20,673 nucleotides of DNA from PALSA-612 sp963755155. GTDB lineage: Bacteria > Actinomycetota > Thermoleophilia > Gaiellales > Gaiellaceae. Shown piece by piece: positions 1-7,568 of this stretch. The stretch is taken from NCBI GenBank assembly GCA_963755155.1, contig CAVWIV010000021.1, forward strand, positions 1 through 20,673, read 5' to 3'. Both the position numbers and the translations under genes were made by a program. Each line of letters begins with the position of its first letter. Positions within the stretch are counted from its first letter, which is position 1. The notes under the pieces are model-generated. The model did not search any database, had not been told where the DNA came from, and saw only the letters and a program-made list of their open reading frames with translations.

Positions 1-632
1 GCTCGCGCGCGATCGCGTGCTCGCCCGTCTGCGAGCGCAGCGTGATCGGGCCCTCGAACGGCCCGTGCGCGACGACCTCGACGGTGGCGCCGGGGACGAG
101 CTCGAGCTCGGTCAGGTAGCGCAGGAGCTCGGAGTCGCGGTCGGGCACGCGCAGCACCGTCGCGCTCTCGCCGACCGCAACCTCCGAGAGCGACCGCTTG
201 ACCGCCGTGTCGAGCCGGAGCTCGGGGTCGGGGATCGGATGCCCGTGCGGGTCGTGCGTCGGGTAGCCGAGCGCGGCGTCGATGCGCGCCTCGAGCTCCT
301 CCGAGAGCACGTGCTCGAGCCGGTCGGCCTCGGCGTGCACCTCGTCGAGCGGCAGGCCCAGGTTCTCGGCGAGGAAGAGCTCGAGCAGGCGGTGGTGGCG
401 TAGCACCTCGAGCGCCACTCGCCGGCCGGTGTCGGTGAGCGTGACGCCGCGATAGGGGACGCGCGAGACGAGCCCGTCGCGCTCGAGCTTCTGCGTCATG
501 CGCGTGACGGACGGCTGCGAGAGCGCGAGACGCGTCGCGAGCGCGCCGGTGCTGACGCCGTCGGGCGACTCGAGCTCGAGGATCGCCTTGAGGTAGTCCT
601 CGGCGGCGGGGGGTGAGGTGCAGGTTGCCCAT
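1..632 (-). CDS. DtxR/MntR-family metal-dependent transcriptional repressor (3' end outside window)
   Basis: Read on the minus strand the protein opens with a winged helix-turn-helix: AEDYLKAILELE, then a recognition region with LATRLALSQPSVTRMTQKLE and a wing ending YRGVTLTDTGRR. The dimerisation and metal-binding domain follows (HHRLLELFLAENLGLPLDEV, then AEADRLEHVLSEELEARID, rich in Glu/His ligands), and GHPIPDPEL leads into an SH3/FeoA-like C-terminal domain (LRYLTELELVPGATVEVV). The stop lies beyond base 1. This is the DtxR/IdeR/MntR layout: a repressor that binds DNA when loaded with Fe(II) or Mn(II). The ATG at 630-632 is one base out of frame with the domain; the shift falls in the run of six G near 608-613, and upstream the domain frame meets a stop, so I keep that ATG. 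It is divergent from the oxidase-ZIP pair, which it probably controls. Mn versus Fe specificity cannot be decided here. Confidence 0.88.
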   Translation of the reverse strand, partial: MGNLHLTPRRRGLPQGDPRARVARRRQHRRARDASRALAAVRHAHDAEARARRARLARPLSRRHAHRHRPASGARGATPPPPARALPRREPGPAARRGARRGRPARARALGGARGAHRRRARLPDARPARASDPRPRAPARHGGQAVALGGCGRRERDGAARARPRLRAPALPDRARARPRRHRRGRRARAVRGPDHAALADGRARDRAR

Positions 633-647
633 TAGCGTTCGAATGTA

Positions 648-667
648 GTTTTAGCTATGGCTGAAAC
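648..667. promoter_or_regulatory. Operator-like dyad between the repressor and the multicopper oxidase
   Basis: GTTTTAGC-TATG-GCTGAAAC is an inverted repeat with 8-base arms, 7 of 8 pairs matching, and a 4-base spacer. It covers the start codon of the oxidase. If one G of the GG at 659-660 is an error, which would also put the oxidase start in frame with its signal peptide, the site becomes 19 bp, the usual DtxR-family operator length. The minus-strand box TACATT lies 9 bases upstream of the repressor ATG. A plus-strand box TAGTTT lies 5 bases upstream of the oxidase ATG. A repressor bound here could block both promoters. The symmetry is seen; the binding role is inferred. Confidence 0.5.
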
Positions 668-1677
668 GAATCACACGCCGGGGGCTGCTCGCGGCAGCCG
701 CCCCGCTCGCGGCCGCGCCGATCGTGCACAAGCTCACGTTCGGGCAAAGCGCCGAGGCGGCGGCGCCCCCACACGACCATTCGACGCACCGGCACCTCGC
801 CTCCGCGAGCCGATGCCGATGACCCATGCGGCGATGATCGGCGACGCCGCGCCCCGGCCGGCGGCCCGACGGACCTCGACTCGCTGCTCTACCCGCCGCC
901 CGCGCTCCGGGCGGGCCCGGGCTCGTGCGGAACTACACGCTGACGGCGCTCGACAAGGACGTCGCGAGATCGCGCCGGGCGTGTTCTTCCCGGCCTGGAC
1001 GTTCAACGGCACGGTGCCGGGACCGATCCTCCGCGCGACCGAGGGCGACATCCTGCAGGTGCGCTTCGTCAACGGCGGCGAGCACCCGCACACGATCCAC
1101 TTCCACGGGATCCACCCGACGAACATGGACGGGGTCTTCGAGATCGTGCACCCGGCGAGGAGTTCACCTACGAGTTCGAGGCGCGTCCCGGGGGGGCTGC
1201 ACCCGTACCACTGCCACTCGACGCCGCTCAAGAAGCACATCCACAAGGGCCTGTACGGCGCGCTGATCATCGACCCGAAGGAGCCGCGCCCAGAGGCGGA
1301 GGAGCTCGTGATGGTGATGAACGGCTACGACACCGACGCCGACGGCGGCAACAACTTCTACACCGTCAACGGCCGCAGCTTCTACTACGCGAAGTACCCG
1401 ATCCGGGTCAGCCGCTCGAAGCCGGTGCGGATCTACCTCCTGAACCTGACCGAGTTCGACCTGATCAACTCGTTCCACCTGCACGCCGATTTCTTCCGGT
1501 ATCAGCCGACCGGCACGGGCGACTACTGGGAGTACACCGACACGGTCATGCAGTGCCAGGGCCAGCGCGGCGTGATCGAGATCGACTTCGCGAACACCGG
1601 CAGGTTCATGTTCCACGCGCACCAGTCCGAGTTCACGGAAGCTCGGCTGGATGGGCTTCTTCGACGTCACCGACTGA
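657..1677 (+). CDS. Two-domain multicopper oxidase, Tat-exported (frameshifted)
   Basis: After joining frames this is about 340 residues. It starts with a Tat-like signal (KRITRRGLLAAAAPLAAAP) and a His-rich linker, then a cupredoxin domain with NYTLTALDKDV, FFPAWTFNGTVPGPILRATE, HTIHFHGIHPTNMDGVFE and HPYHCHSTPLKKHIHKGLYG. A second cupredoxin domain carries NSFHLHADFF and FMFHAHQSEFTELGWMGFF, ending DVTD-stop. Four HxH motifs (HFH, HCH, HLH, HAH) can build a complete type 2/3 copper cluster. Only domain 1 has the type 1 Cys (HCH); domain 2 has Ala. The likely axial residue is Leu (KHIHKGLYG). It should oxidise a substrate, perhaps Mn(II), Fe(II) or Cu(I), outside the membrane using O2. I count about eight one-base shifts (near 660, 805, 853, 915, 963, 1157, 1190 and 1641). 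Its TGA overlaps the ZIP start by one base. Confidence 0.85.
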
Positions 1678-2878
1678 TGGAGGCCCGGGGAGATGGGGAC
1701 GGCAGGCTCGCCGCGGGGTGGCGGCTGTGGGCGCTCGGGCCGATCCTGCGGCTCGGGCGCCTCCGTCGGCCTCTTCGATGGACGGGCTCGTCCGTGCTCG
1801 ACCTGATCGGCAAGAACCCGCCGCCCGCCGACGAGTTCGACATCCGTCGCGTCGAGTTCTCGCCGGGCGAGATCCGCATCAGCGTGCGGAACCCGCAGCG
1901 CGAGCAGCTGACGATCGCCTCCGTGACGGTCGACGACGCGATCGTGCCGTTCTCGCTCGACGGGCCGTCGACGCTCGACCGCCTGCGCTCGAGCACGATC
2001 GTCGTGCCGTTCGACTGGGTCGAGGACGACCCGATCGCCGTCGGCGTGACCAGCTCGACCGGCATCGAGACGGTGCAGGAGATCGCCGCCGCGATCGAGA
2101 CGCCGGAGCCGTCGTCCCGCAGCGTCTTCGGCTACGCGCTGATCGGCTTCCTCGTCGGCGTGGTGCCCGTCGCGCTCGGTCTGATGTGGCTGCCCTCGCT
2201 GCGCCGCGCCGACCCGAGGTGGCTCGCCGCGTTCATGGCGCTGACGGCGGGGCTCCTGACGTTCCTCGGCATCGAGGCGCTGTTCGAGGCGTTCGAGCTC
2301 CAGGCCGCTCTGCCCGGGCAGCTCGGCGGCCCGGGCCTCGTGTTACTCGGCGTCGCGCTCAGCTTCCTCGCGATGACGTTCGTCTCCGAGCGGCTGGGGC
2401 GGGGGCCGGGAGGAGGCAAGGGCGCGCTCGGAGGCATCGCGCTGGCGACGCTCGTCGCGATCGGCATCGGCATCACAACCTCGGCGAGGGACTCGCGATC
2501 GGCTCGTCGTTCGCACTCGGCGAGCTTACGCTCGGGAGCTTCCTCATCGTCGGCTTCATGGTCCACAACATCACCGAGGGGCTAGGCATCGCCGCTCCGA
2601 TCGCCGAAGGGTCGCGCGCGTCGATCGCGCGCCTCGCGGCGCTCGCGCTCATCGCCGGCGCGCCGGCCATCGCCGGCGCGTGGATCGGCGGCTTCCTTAC
2701 AAGCGAGGTGCTCGGCGTGCTGTTCTTCGCGATCGCCGCGGGCGCGGCGCTCCAGGTCGTGATCGAGGTCGGTCGCTACGTCGCGCGGAAGGCGCCCGGC
2801 GGGCTGCGCTCGGGCTGGGTCGCTGGCGGCTTCGTCGCGGGCATTGCGGTCATGTACCTCACGGGCCTGCTCATCTAG
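1677..2878 (+). CDS. ZIP-family metal transporter with N-terminal extracytoplasmic domain
   Basis: About 400 residues. A short hydrophobic N-terminus is followed by VLDLIGKNPPPADEFDIRRV and a roughly 100-residue beta-type soluble segment (to about IETVQEIAAAIETPEPSS), then about eight membrane helices of a ZIP permease. The paired ZIP metal-site helices are plain: HNLGEGLAIGSSFALGE and MVHNITEGLGIAAP, both with HNxxEG. ZIP proteins move divalent metals (Zn, Mn, Fe) into the cytoplasm. One shift near 2471-2473 (probably a lost C before ACAACC) splits the gene exactly at the first HNxxEG. The ATG overlaps the oxidase TGA (TGATG), so translation is probably coupled. The soluble domain before the helices is unusual for a ZIP and could receive metal from the oxidase. 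The N-terminal 30 residues may hold a compensating pair of shifts, as RLGRLRRPLRW is odd for a membrane anchor. Confidence 0.87.
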
Positions 2879-2887
2879 CCTAGGGCG

Positions 2888-3278
2888 ATGCGGCTGTACC
2901 TCGTGCGCCACGCGAAGGCAGAGCAGGGCGAGCCCGACGACCTGCGTCGGCTGACGCCTGACGGCCGCGCGGCCGCTCGCGATCTCGGTAGTCGCCTCGC
3001 CGCTGAGGCGTCACACCCGACGCGGTGCTCTCGAGCCTGTTGCTCCGCGCCCGCGAGACTGCCGAGGAGATCGCCCGCGCGACCGGCGCCGAGGCGGAGC
3101 CCTTGACGTGCTGGCGCCCGGCGCGACCGCGGATGACGTGACGCACGCCGTCACCGGCCGCGGCGAGACGGTGGTCGTCGTCGGTCACCAGCCGGATTGC
3201 GGGCAGATCGCCGCTGCGCTGACGGGAGGCGAAGAGCCGCCGTTCCCGACGGCGGGCCTCGCGGTCATCGAGCTGTGA
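2888..3278 (+). CDS. SixA-type histidine phosphatase (frameshifted)
   Basis: About 130 residues. The N-terminus MRLYLVRHAKAEQGEPDDL carries the RHG-type catalytic His in RHAKAE; SRLAAE follows, then AVLSSLLLRARETAEEIARA after a shift near 3010, and the second catalytic His in VVVVGHQPDCGQIAAALTGG after a shift near 3105. It ends PTAGLAVIEL-stop. Length and motifs fit the SixA branch of the histidine phosphatase superfamily, which removes phosphate from phosphohistidine. Actinobacterial members are poorly characterised, so the substrate is open. It starts 9 bases after the ZIP stop, so it may be cotranscribed, but nothing ties it to metal handling. Its 3' end overlaps the convergent PadR gene by 14 bases. 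Confidence 0.85.
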
Positions 3279-3799
3279 GCCGAGCCTCGAGCTCGGCGAG
3301 CCACTCCGCCTGCGTCTCCAGCATCACGACGCCGAACTCGAGCGCCCTCTGCGGGAAGCGATAGCCGAGACTCGACGTCCTCCTGCGCGTGAGGCTCGAC
3401 CTGCGCGCGGAAGAACGCGACTGCCTGCTCGCGCCACTCGCGCATCCGGCGGACGTTGACTACCGCCACCTCGGGATCGCCCAGGTCGGAGAAGAAGAGC
3501 CGCAGCAGACCCTCGTCGCGGTACTGGAAGAGATCGCTTTCGCCGTGCAGCCAGTCGTCGAGCGCTCGCTCACCGGCGCCGGTGAGCCGATAGACCTTCC
3601 GCCTGCGTCCGCCCTCACTTTCCACCTCCACGAGGCCCGCCGCCTGGAGACGCCGCAGCTCCGGGTAGATCTGCCCAAAGCTCGCGCCCCAGAAGAACTG
3701 CGTGGAGATCCCGACCGCCTGCTTGATGTCATAGCCGCTGCGCGGCCGCACCCGCAAGAAGCCGAGGATGATCTTCGCAGTCGGAGAGAGGCTTGACAT
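3265..3799 (-). CDS. PadR-family transcriptional regulator
   Basis: The protein begins MSSLSPTAKIILGFLRVRPR and runs through SGYDIKQAVGISTQFFWGAS, FGQIYPELRRLQAAGLVEVE and GGRRRKVYRLTGAGERALDD: the PadR winged helix with its basic wing. A C-terminal dimerisation helix region follows (DWLHGESDLFQYRDEGLLRL, then LGDPEVAVVNVRRMREWREQ). After one shift near 3375 it ends GYRFPQRALEFGVVMLETQ, EWLAELEARLTAR-stop, about 178 residues, which fits the two-domain PadR size. PadR proteins usually repress transporters and release on binding a drug or phenolic ligand. The divergent ABC exporter shares its promoter, and two matching dyads lie between them, so repression of the exporter and itself is the natural reading. 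Confidence 0.9.
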
Positions 3800-3822
3800 A
3801 TCTCCCAGAGATATCGTATCGT
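3793..3822 (+). promoter_or_regulatory. Promoter of the ABC exporter operon
   Basis: TTGACA (3793-3798, perfect -35) and TATCGT (3817-3822, 4 of 6 to TATAAT) are 18 bases apart. The predicted start is near 3829, giving a leader of about 10 bases before the ATG at 3841 and no room for a standard ribosome binding site. The first PadR-site candidate fills the spacer and the second covers the start point. Confidence 0.5.
3798..3814. promoter_or_regulatory. PadR operator candidate 1
   Basis: ATATCTC-CCA-GAGATAT is a perfect inverted repeat with 7-base arms and a 3-base spacer. It overlaps the PadR start codon and sits between the -35 and -10 boxes of the exporter promoter. Confidence 0.6.
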
Positions 3823-3834
3823 ATCTACCAGATA
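3822..3834. promoter_or_regulatory. PadR operator candidate 2
   Basis: TATCT-ACC-AGATA is a perfect inverted repeat with the same half-site (TATCT) and the same 3-base spacer as candidate 1. The two centres, 3806 and 3828, are 22 bases apart, about two helical turns, so two dimers would bind the same face. It covers the predicted transcription start of the exporter operon. Confidence 0.6.
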
Positions 3835-3840
3835 GATCAA

Positions 3841-4687
3841 TGGCGGCAGTAGCAGTCAACGGCTTGCGCAAGTCGTATAACGGCCTAGAGGCCGTTCGCG
3901 GCGGAGCTTCGACATCGCCGAGGGCGAGGTCTTCGGCCTGCTGGGCCCGAACGGCGCGGGCAAGACGACGACCGTCGAGATCCTCGAGGGCTACCGGCAC
4001 CGCGACGCGGGCACGGTGAGCGTTCTCGGCGCCGACCCCGAGCGGGCAGGCGAGACGTGGCGCGAGCGCATCGGCATCGTTCTCCAGTCGTCGGCGATGT
4101 ACGTGAACCTCACCGTGCGCGAGCACGTGGCGCTGTTCGCCGGTTACTACGCGGCGCCGCGTGACGCCGACGACGTCATCGACCTCGTCGGCCTCGCCGA
4201 GAAGCGTCACGACCGCGTGAAGACGCTGTCCGGCGGGCAGCAGCGGCGCCTCGATCTCGCGCTCGGGCTCATCGGCGACCCGGAGATCCTCTTCCTCGAC
4301 GAGCCGACGACAGGCTTCGATCCGGCAGCACGGCGCGCGGCGTGGGAGATGATTCGCGCGCTGCGCGAGCTCGGGAAGACGATTCTCCTCACGACGCACT
4401 ACCTCGACGAGGCGGAGCAGCTCGCCGACCGGGTGGCCGTCATGCGCAAGGGAGAGATCGTCGCGCTCGGCACCCCGCGGGAGCTCACGAGCGGCGCCGC
4501 GGGGACGGAGATCCGCTACCGGCGCGACGGCCGCGAGGTCGTCGTCGAGACGAAGGAGCCGACGAAGACGCTGCACGAGCTCACGGGCGAGGCGCTCGCA
4601 CGGGGCGTCGAGCTCGAGGGGCTGCACGTCAGGAAGCCGTCGCTCGAGGACATCTACCTCGAGCTCACGGGGGGTGACCAGGAGTGA
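3841..4687 (+). CDS. ABC-2 exporter ATP-binding protein (DrrA/CcmA type)
   Basis: About 282 residues. Walker A is GPNGAGKTTT, the Q-loop region IGIVLQSS, the signature LSGGQQRR, Walker B ILFLDEPTTGFDP, and the switch His is in LLTTHYLDEAEQLADRVAVM. A C-terminal extension (LHELTGEALARGVELEGLHV, then SLEDIYLELTG) is typical of the DrrA/CcmA group. It powers export through the next gene's permease. One shift near 3898-3905 separates the first 20 residues (VAVNGLRKSYNGLEAVRG) from SFDIAEGEVFGLLGPNG. The ATG at 3841 sits directly after the operator. The stop overlaps the permease GTG by four bases (GTGA), so the two are coupled. The substrate is unknown; a PadR partner suggests a toxic organic compound. 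Confidence 0.93.
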
Positions 4688-5472
4688 GCCTGCTGATCCA
4701 TCAGCTGCGATCGGAACAGCGGCTCTACTGGCGAAGCCACGAGCTCGCGTTCTTCACGTTCATCTTCCCGCTGCTCATCTACATCCTCCTCGGCTCGGTG
4801 TACGGCGACGATCCCGTAGAGGGCGAGGGCGTCACCGGTTCGGAGTACCTCCTTGCCGGCCTGCTCGGGTATGGCGTGGTCGCGACGGCGTTCGCCGGAC
4901 TCGCGATCCTCGTCGTCATCCGCCGCGAGTCGGGCGTGCTGAAACGGGTGAGGGGGACGCCGCTGCCTGCGTGGGCCTATGTGCTGGCTTTGCTCGGGTC
5001 GACGCTCGTCGTGTTCGTCATAGAGGCAGTCGCGCTGATCCTGCTCGCGAAGCTCATGTTCGACGTCCCGTTCCCGGAGCAGCCGGTCTCCGTGACGCTG
5101 GCCCTGCTGCTGGGTGCAGCGGCGTTTGCGGCGCTCGGCGTGGCGCTAACGACGTTTATCCGCTCGGCCGAGGGCGCCTCGGCGGTGATAAGCGCCATCT
5201 ACCTGCCGATGGCATTCCTTGCCGGATCGTTCTGGACGACGAGCGCCTATCCAGCCTTCCTGGAGGCGATCGCGAACCTCCTGCCGCTGACGTACTTCAT
5301 CCACCTCATGCGCGACATCGTCCTCCTCCACGAGCAGATCTGGGAGAACTGGACGGACGTCGCCGTTGTCAGCGCCTGGGGTCTCGTCGGCCTCGTCGTC
5401 GCCGTGCTTCGGTTCCGCTGGGAGCCCGGCAGGGCTAGGCGACCGCGGCGGTGTACTGCGCCTCGTCGATGA
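4684..5472 (+). CDS. ABC-2 type permease
   Basis: About 250-262 residues, one of the few long genes read without a shift. It has a hydrophobic stretch near residue 25 (FFTFIFPLLIYILLGSVYG), a periplasmic loop, and five further helices (LLAGLLGYGVVATAFAGLAI; VLALLGSTLVVFVIEAVALI; ALLLGAAAFAALGVAL; YLPMAFLAGSFWTTSAYP; VAVVSAWGLVGLVVAVLRF). RESGVLKRVRGTPLP is the cytoplasmic loop typical of ABC2 membrane proteins. It pairs with the ATPase just upstream and starts at the overlapping GTG. The in-frame stop is at 5472, which overlaps the convergent PIN gene; a one-base shift in the last codons would end it near 5440 instead, closer to the family norm. It probably exports a hydrophobic compound. Confidence 0.92.
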   Translation: MSLLIHQLRSEQRLYWRSHELAFFTFIFPLLIYILLGSVYGDDPVEGEGVTGSEYLLAGLLGYGVVATAFAGLAILVVIRRESGVLKRVRGTPLPAWAYVLALLGSTLVVFVIEAVALILLAKLMFDVPFPEQPVSVTLALLLGAAAFAALGVALTTFIRSAEGASAVISAIYLPMAFLAGSFWTTSAYPAFLEAIANLLPLTYFIHLMRDIVLLHEQIWENWTDVAVVSAWGLVGLVVAVLRFRWEPGRARRPRRCTAPRR

Positions 5473-5872
5473 CGAGCCGCCACTGCCCGGTCGCCGGCTG
5501 TGCCGCACGGAAGCGGGCGCAGTCGAACGTGAGAATCGGGAGGTCGTGCCGCTCGGCGATCGCCATCACGGACGCATTGACAATTCCGAGGTCGAGGTCT
5601 GCGTACTGGGCATCGATCTCGACGGCACGCTGAAGCAGGCCCGGCGTCAGGAACACAACCGTGTGCAACCCGGAAGCGAGTGCCCTGAGGAAAAGACGCG
5701 CAGCAACGACCCCGCGTCGCGATCGTACGAGGTGGTCGACTTCGACAGCCACGACGTCGGGAACAAGCAGCTGGCGGCGGAGCCGAGTGACCACGGTGGC
5801 CGCCAGCGCGTGCGCCGGATCGCGGCGATCGAGCGCGGCAAGTAGTGGCCCCGTGTCGGCGAGAGCCTTCAG
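5435..5872 (-). CDS. PIN-domain toxin (VapC-like)
   Basis: About 145 residues in one open frame: ADTGPLLAALDRRDPAHALA (first PIN Asp), LLVPDVVAVEVDHLV (Glu), YADLDLGIVNASVMAIAERH and LPILTFDCARFRA (last Asp). PIN toxins are Mg-dependent RNases that cleave tRNA, rRNA or mRNA. At the third conserved acidic position, where the family usually reads DAS, this protein has NAS, so activity is uncertain. The start is odd: the domain frame begins at CTG (5872), exactly where the antitoxin stop TGA overlaps as CTGA. Related pairs use ATGA, so either a rare CTG start or a base error. The next usable start is GTG at 5794, which would remove the first catalytic Asp. Confidence 0.83.
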   Translation of the reverse strand: MKALADTGPLLAALDRRDPAHALAATVVTRLRRQLLVPDVVAVEVDHLVRSRRGVVAARLFLRALASGLHTVVFLTPGLLQRAVEIDAQYADLDLGIVNASVMAIAERHDLPILTFDCARFRAAQPATGQWRLVIDEAQYTAAVA

Positions 5873-6094
5873 AGCTTCGCGAAGATCTCTCGCAGGATCT
5901 CTTCGTCCCGCGAGCTGAGGTCGCCAGGCCCGTCGAACGCACCGACGTAGCTCGGCACGCGCCCTTCAGGGACGAGTTCGGCCCCCTCCTCGATCAGGCG
6001 CGCGACCGTGGCCGAGAACGACTCGCTGTTCCAGCTGTCGCTCGCGGACGAACTCGACTGCGCTCTCGGGCAGCGTGACCGTTTTTCGCACCAT
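5869..6094 (-). CDS. Ribbon-helix-helix antitoxin of the PIN toxin
   Basis: About 75 residues. The N-terminus MVRKTVTLPESAVEFVRERQ is the beta strand and first helix of a ribbon-helix-helix DNA-binding fold; SESFSATVARLIEEGAEL is the second helix. An acidic tail, SSRDEEILREIFAKL, probably wraps the toxin. One base shift separates the two halves near 6040-6050. The ATG at 6094 is chosen because RKTVTLP follows at once and a good -10 box lies 6 bases upstream. The gene precedes and overlaps the toxin, the standard order, so the pair is probably autoregulated. The exact RHH subfamily cannot be assigned. Confidence 0.75.
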
Positions 6095-6100
6095 AGAAGT

Positions 6101-6106
6101 ATCATA
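6101..6106 (-). promoter_or_regulatory. -10 box of a leaderless promoter for the toxin-antitoxin pair
   Basis: On the minus strand TATGAT (5 of 6 to TATAAT) lies six bases before the antitoxin ATG, with no ribosome binding site between. That spacing places transcription start at or beside the start codon, the leaderless layout common in actinobacteria. No good -35 is seen at the right distance. Confidence 0.5.
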
Positions 6107-6145
6107 GCTGCTGTCATGACTCAATCGTGCCAGAAGTGCGCCGAC

Positions 6146-7528
6146 TCAGCGCCGAACTGCCGCATGCGCAGCGCGGAGCGCGAATCTCGCCGCGGCACGG
6201 GGCGTCTTCTGCGCCTCGGCGAGCGTCGCCTCGAGCGAGGTTACGAACCAGTCGACGTCGTTCTCGGAGAGGACGAGCGGCGGCAGGCCCTTGATGACGT
6301 TCAGCCCGTGGCCCGCCACCTGGCTGAGGATGCGGTGGTCGGTGAAGAGCGGCACGACGACGAGCTGCGCGAAGAGCGCCGGCTGCATCCGCTCGAGCAG
6401 CCGGTACGTCGTCTTTCCCCCTGCCTCCGGCTCGCCCAGCTCGATCGCCCACATTAGCCCGAGCCCGCGGACGTCCTTCACGACGTCGTACCGCTCGACG
6501 AGCGGCCGCGTGCGCTCGAGCAGCAGCTCGCCGATGCGCGCCGAGCGCTCGACGAGCGCTGCCTGCGTCCGAGCTCGTGCAGCGTCGCGAGGCCGGCCAC
6601 CATCGCGAGGTCGTTCGGCTGGAACGTCGAGCCGTGGCTCATCGAATGCTCGAGCCAGTCGAACACGGCATCGAACACCCGGCCCGGACATCAGCAGTCG
6701 CGCCCACCGGCACGTAGCCGCCCGACAGCGACTTCGCGAGCGTGAGGAGGTCCGGCTCGAGGCCCCAGTGCTCGAACGCGAAGAGCTTGCCGGTGCGCCC
6801 GAGGCCCGGTCTGCACCTCGTCGAGCGCAGAGGAGCGTGCCGTAGCGGCGGCACAGCTCCTGCGCCCTTCGAGGTACCCGGCGGGGGGCAGGAAGACGCC
6901 CTTTCCCTGACGACCGGCTCGACGAGGAAGCACCGCCACGTCCTCGCGGCGGAGCTCGACGTCCAGCGCATCGAGGTCGCCGAACGGGACAAACGCGCGA
7001 ACCCCGGCAGCAGCGGCTGGAAGCGCGCGGTGAACTCGGGGTTGCCAGTCGCGGAGAGCGCGCCGAGCGTCAGCCCGTGGAAGCCGTGCTCGGCCGAGAC
7101 GACGCGCGTGCGGCCCGTCGCCGCACGGCCGAGCTTGAGCGCCGCCTCGACCGCCTCGGTGCCGGTGCTCGTGAAGAGGACGCGCTCGAGCCTCGCCGGC
7201 GCCGCTCGCAGCAGCTCCTCGGCGAGCAGCGGCGGCAGCGGGGCGCCGAGCTGCGCCGAGCCGGGCGGTCGAGCTCAGCGCCTCGACGAGCGCCGCGCGC
7301 ACCCGCGGGTTGTTGCGCCCGACGTTGAACATGCCGACCCGCCCGAGCCAGGTCGAGGAAGCGGTTGCCGTCGGCGTCCACAGGTGGCGCCCTCCGCGCG
7401 CGCCCACGTGCGGTCGAAGCCGATCGTCCGCAGCATCGCGCGAACTGCGGGTTGATCGAGCGAGCGTGGAGGTCGAGTCCGTCGCCCGAGTGACGCTCGA
7501 GCAGCGCCCGTACGCTGAACTCGCTCAC
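6146..7528 (-). CDS. Class III PLP-dependent aminotransferase (frameshifted)
   Basis: About 455 residues after joining. The order is SEFSVRALLERHSGDGLDLH, DADGNRFLDL, LGRVGMFNVGRNNPRVRAAL, a PLP-phosphate contact FTSTGTEAVEAALK (reconstructed across shifts), PFGDLDALDVELRREDVAVL, LGRTGKLFAFEHWGLEPDLL and the Schiff-base Lys in LTLAKSLSGGYVPVGA. The small C-terminal domain carries VKDVRGLGLMWAIELGEPEA and ends HAAVRR-stop. This is the ornithine/acetylornithine/putrescine/GABA aminotransferase fold type I, subgroup II; the amino donor cannot be fixed from motifs. At least seven one-base shifts occur, for example near 6570, 6690, 6815, 6915, 7265 and 7350. The start is GTG at 7528, or ATG at 7558, which would overlap the divergent peptidase. 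Confidence 0.85.
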
Positions 7529-7568
7529 GGGTTGAGCGTACTCGTCCGCTACCGTCATGTGGACGGCG

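Noticed and set aside
657..1677. Programmed frameshifting or pseudogene decay in the oxidase
   Set aside because: Shifts are too many, unordered and in homopolymers, and also occur in unrelated genes; copper motifs are intact.
657..2585. A 642-codon open frame that looks like an oxidase-ZIP fusion protein
   Set aside because: Its frame leaves the oxidase domain before the end and the ZIP frame near 2471; the oxidase has its own stop (TGA at 1675-1677) after a one-base correction. It is two coupled genes.
3185..4627. A 480-codon minus-strand open frame
   Set aside because: Its first part is the antisense of the ABC ATPase and its later part the PadR gene; the first 250 codons have no family features. 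PadR starts at 3799.
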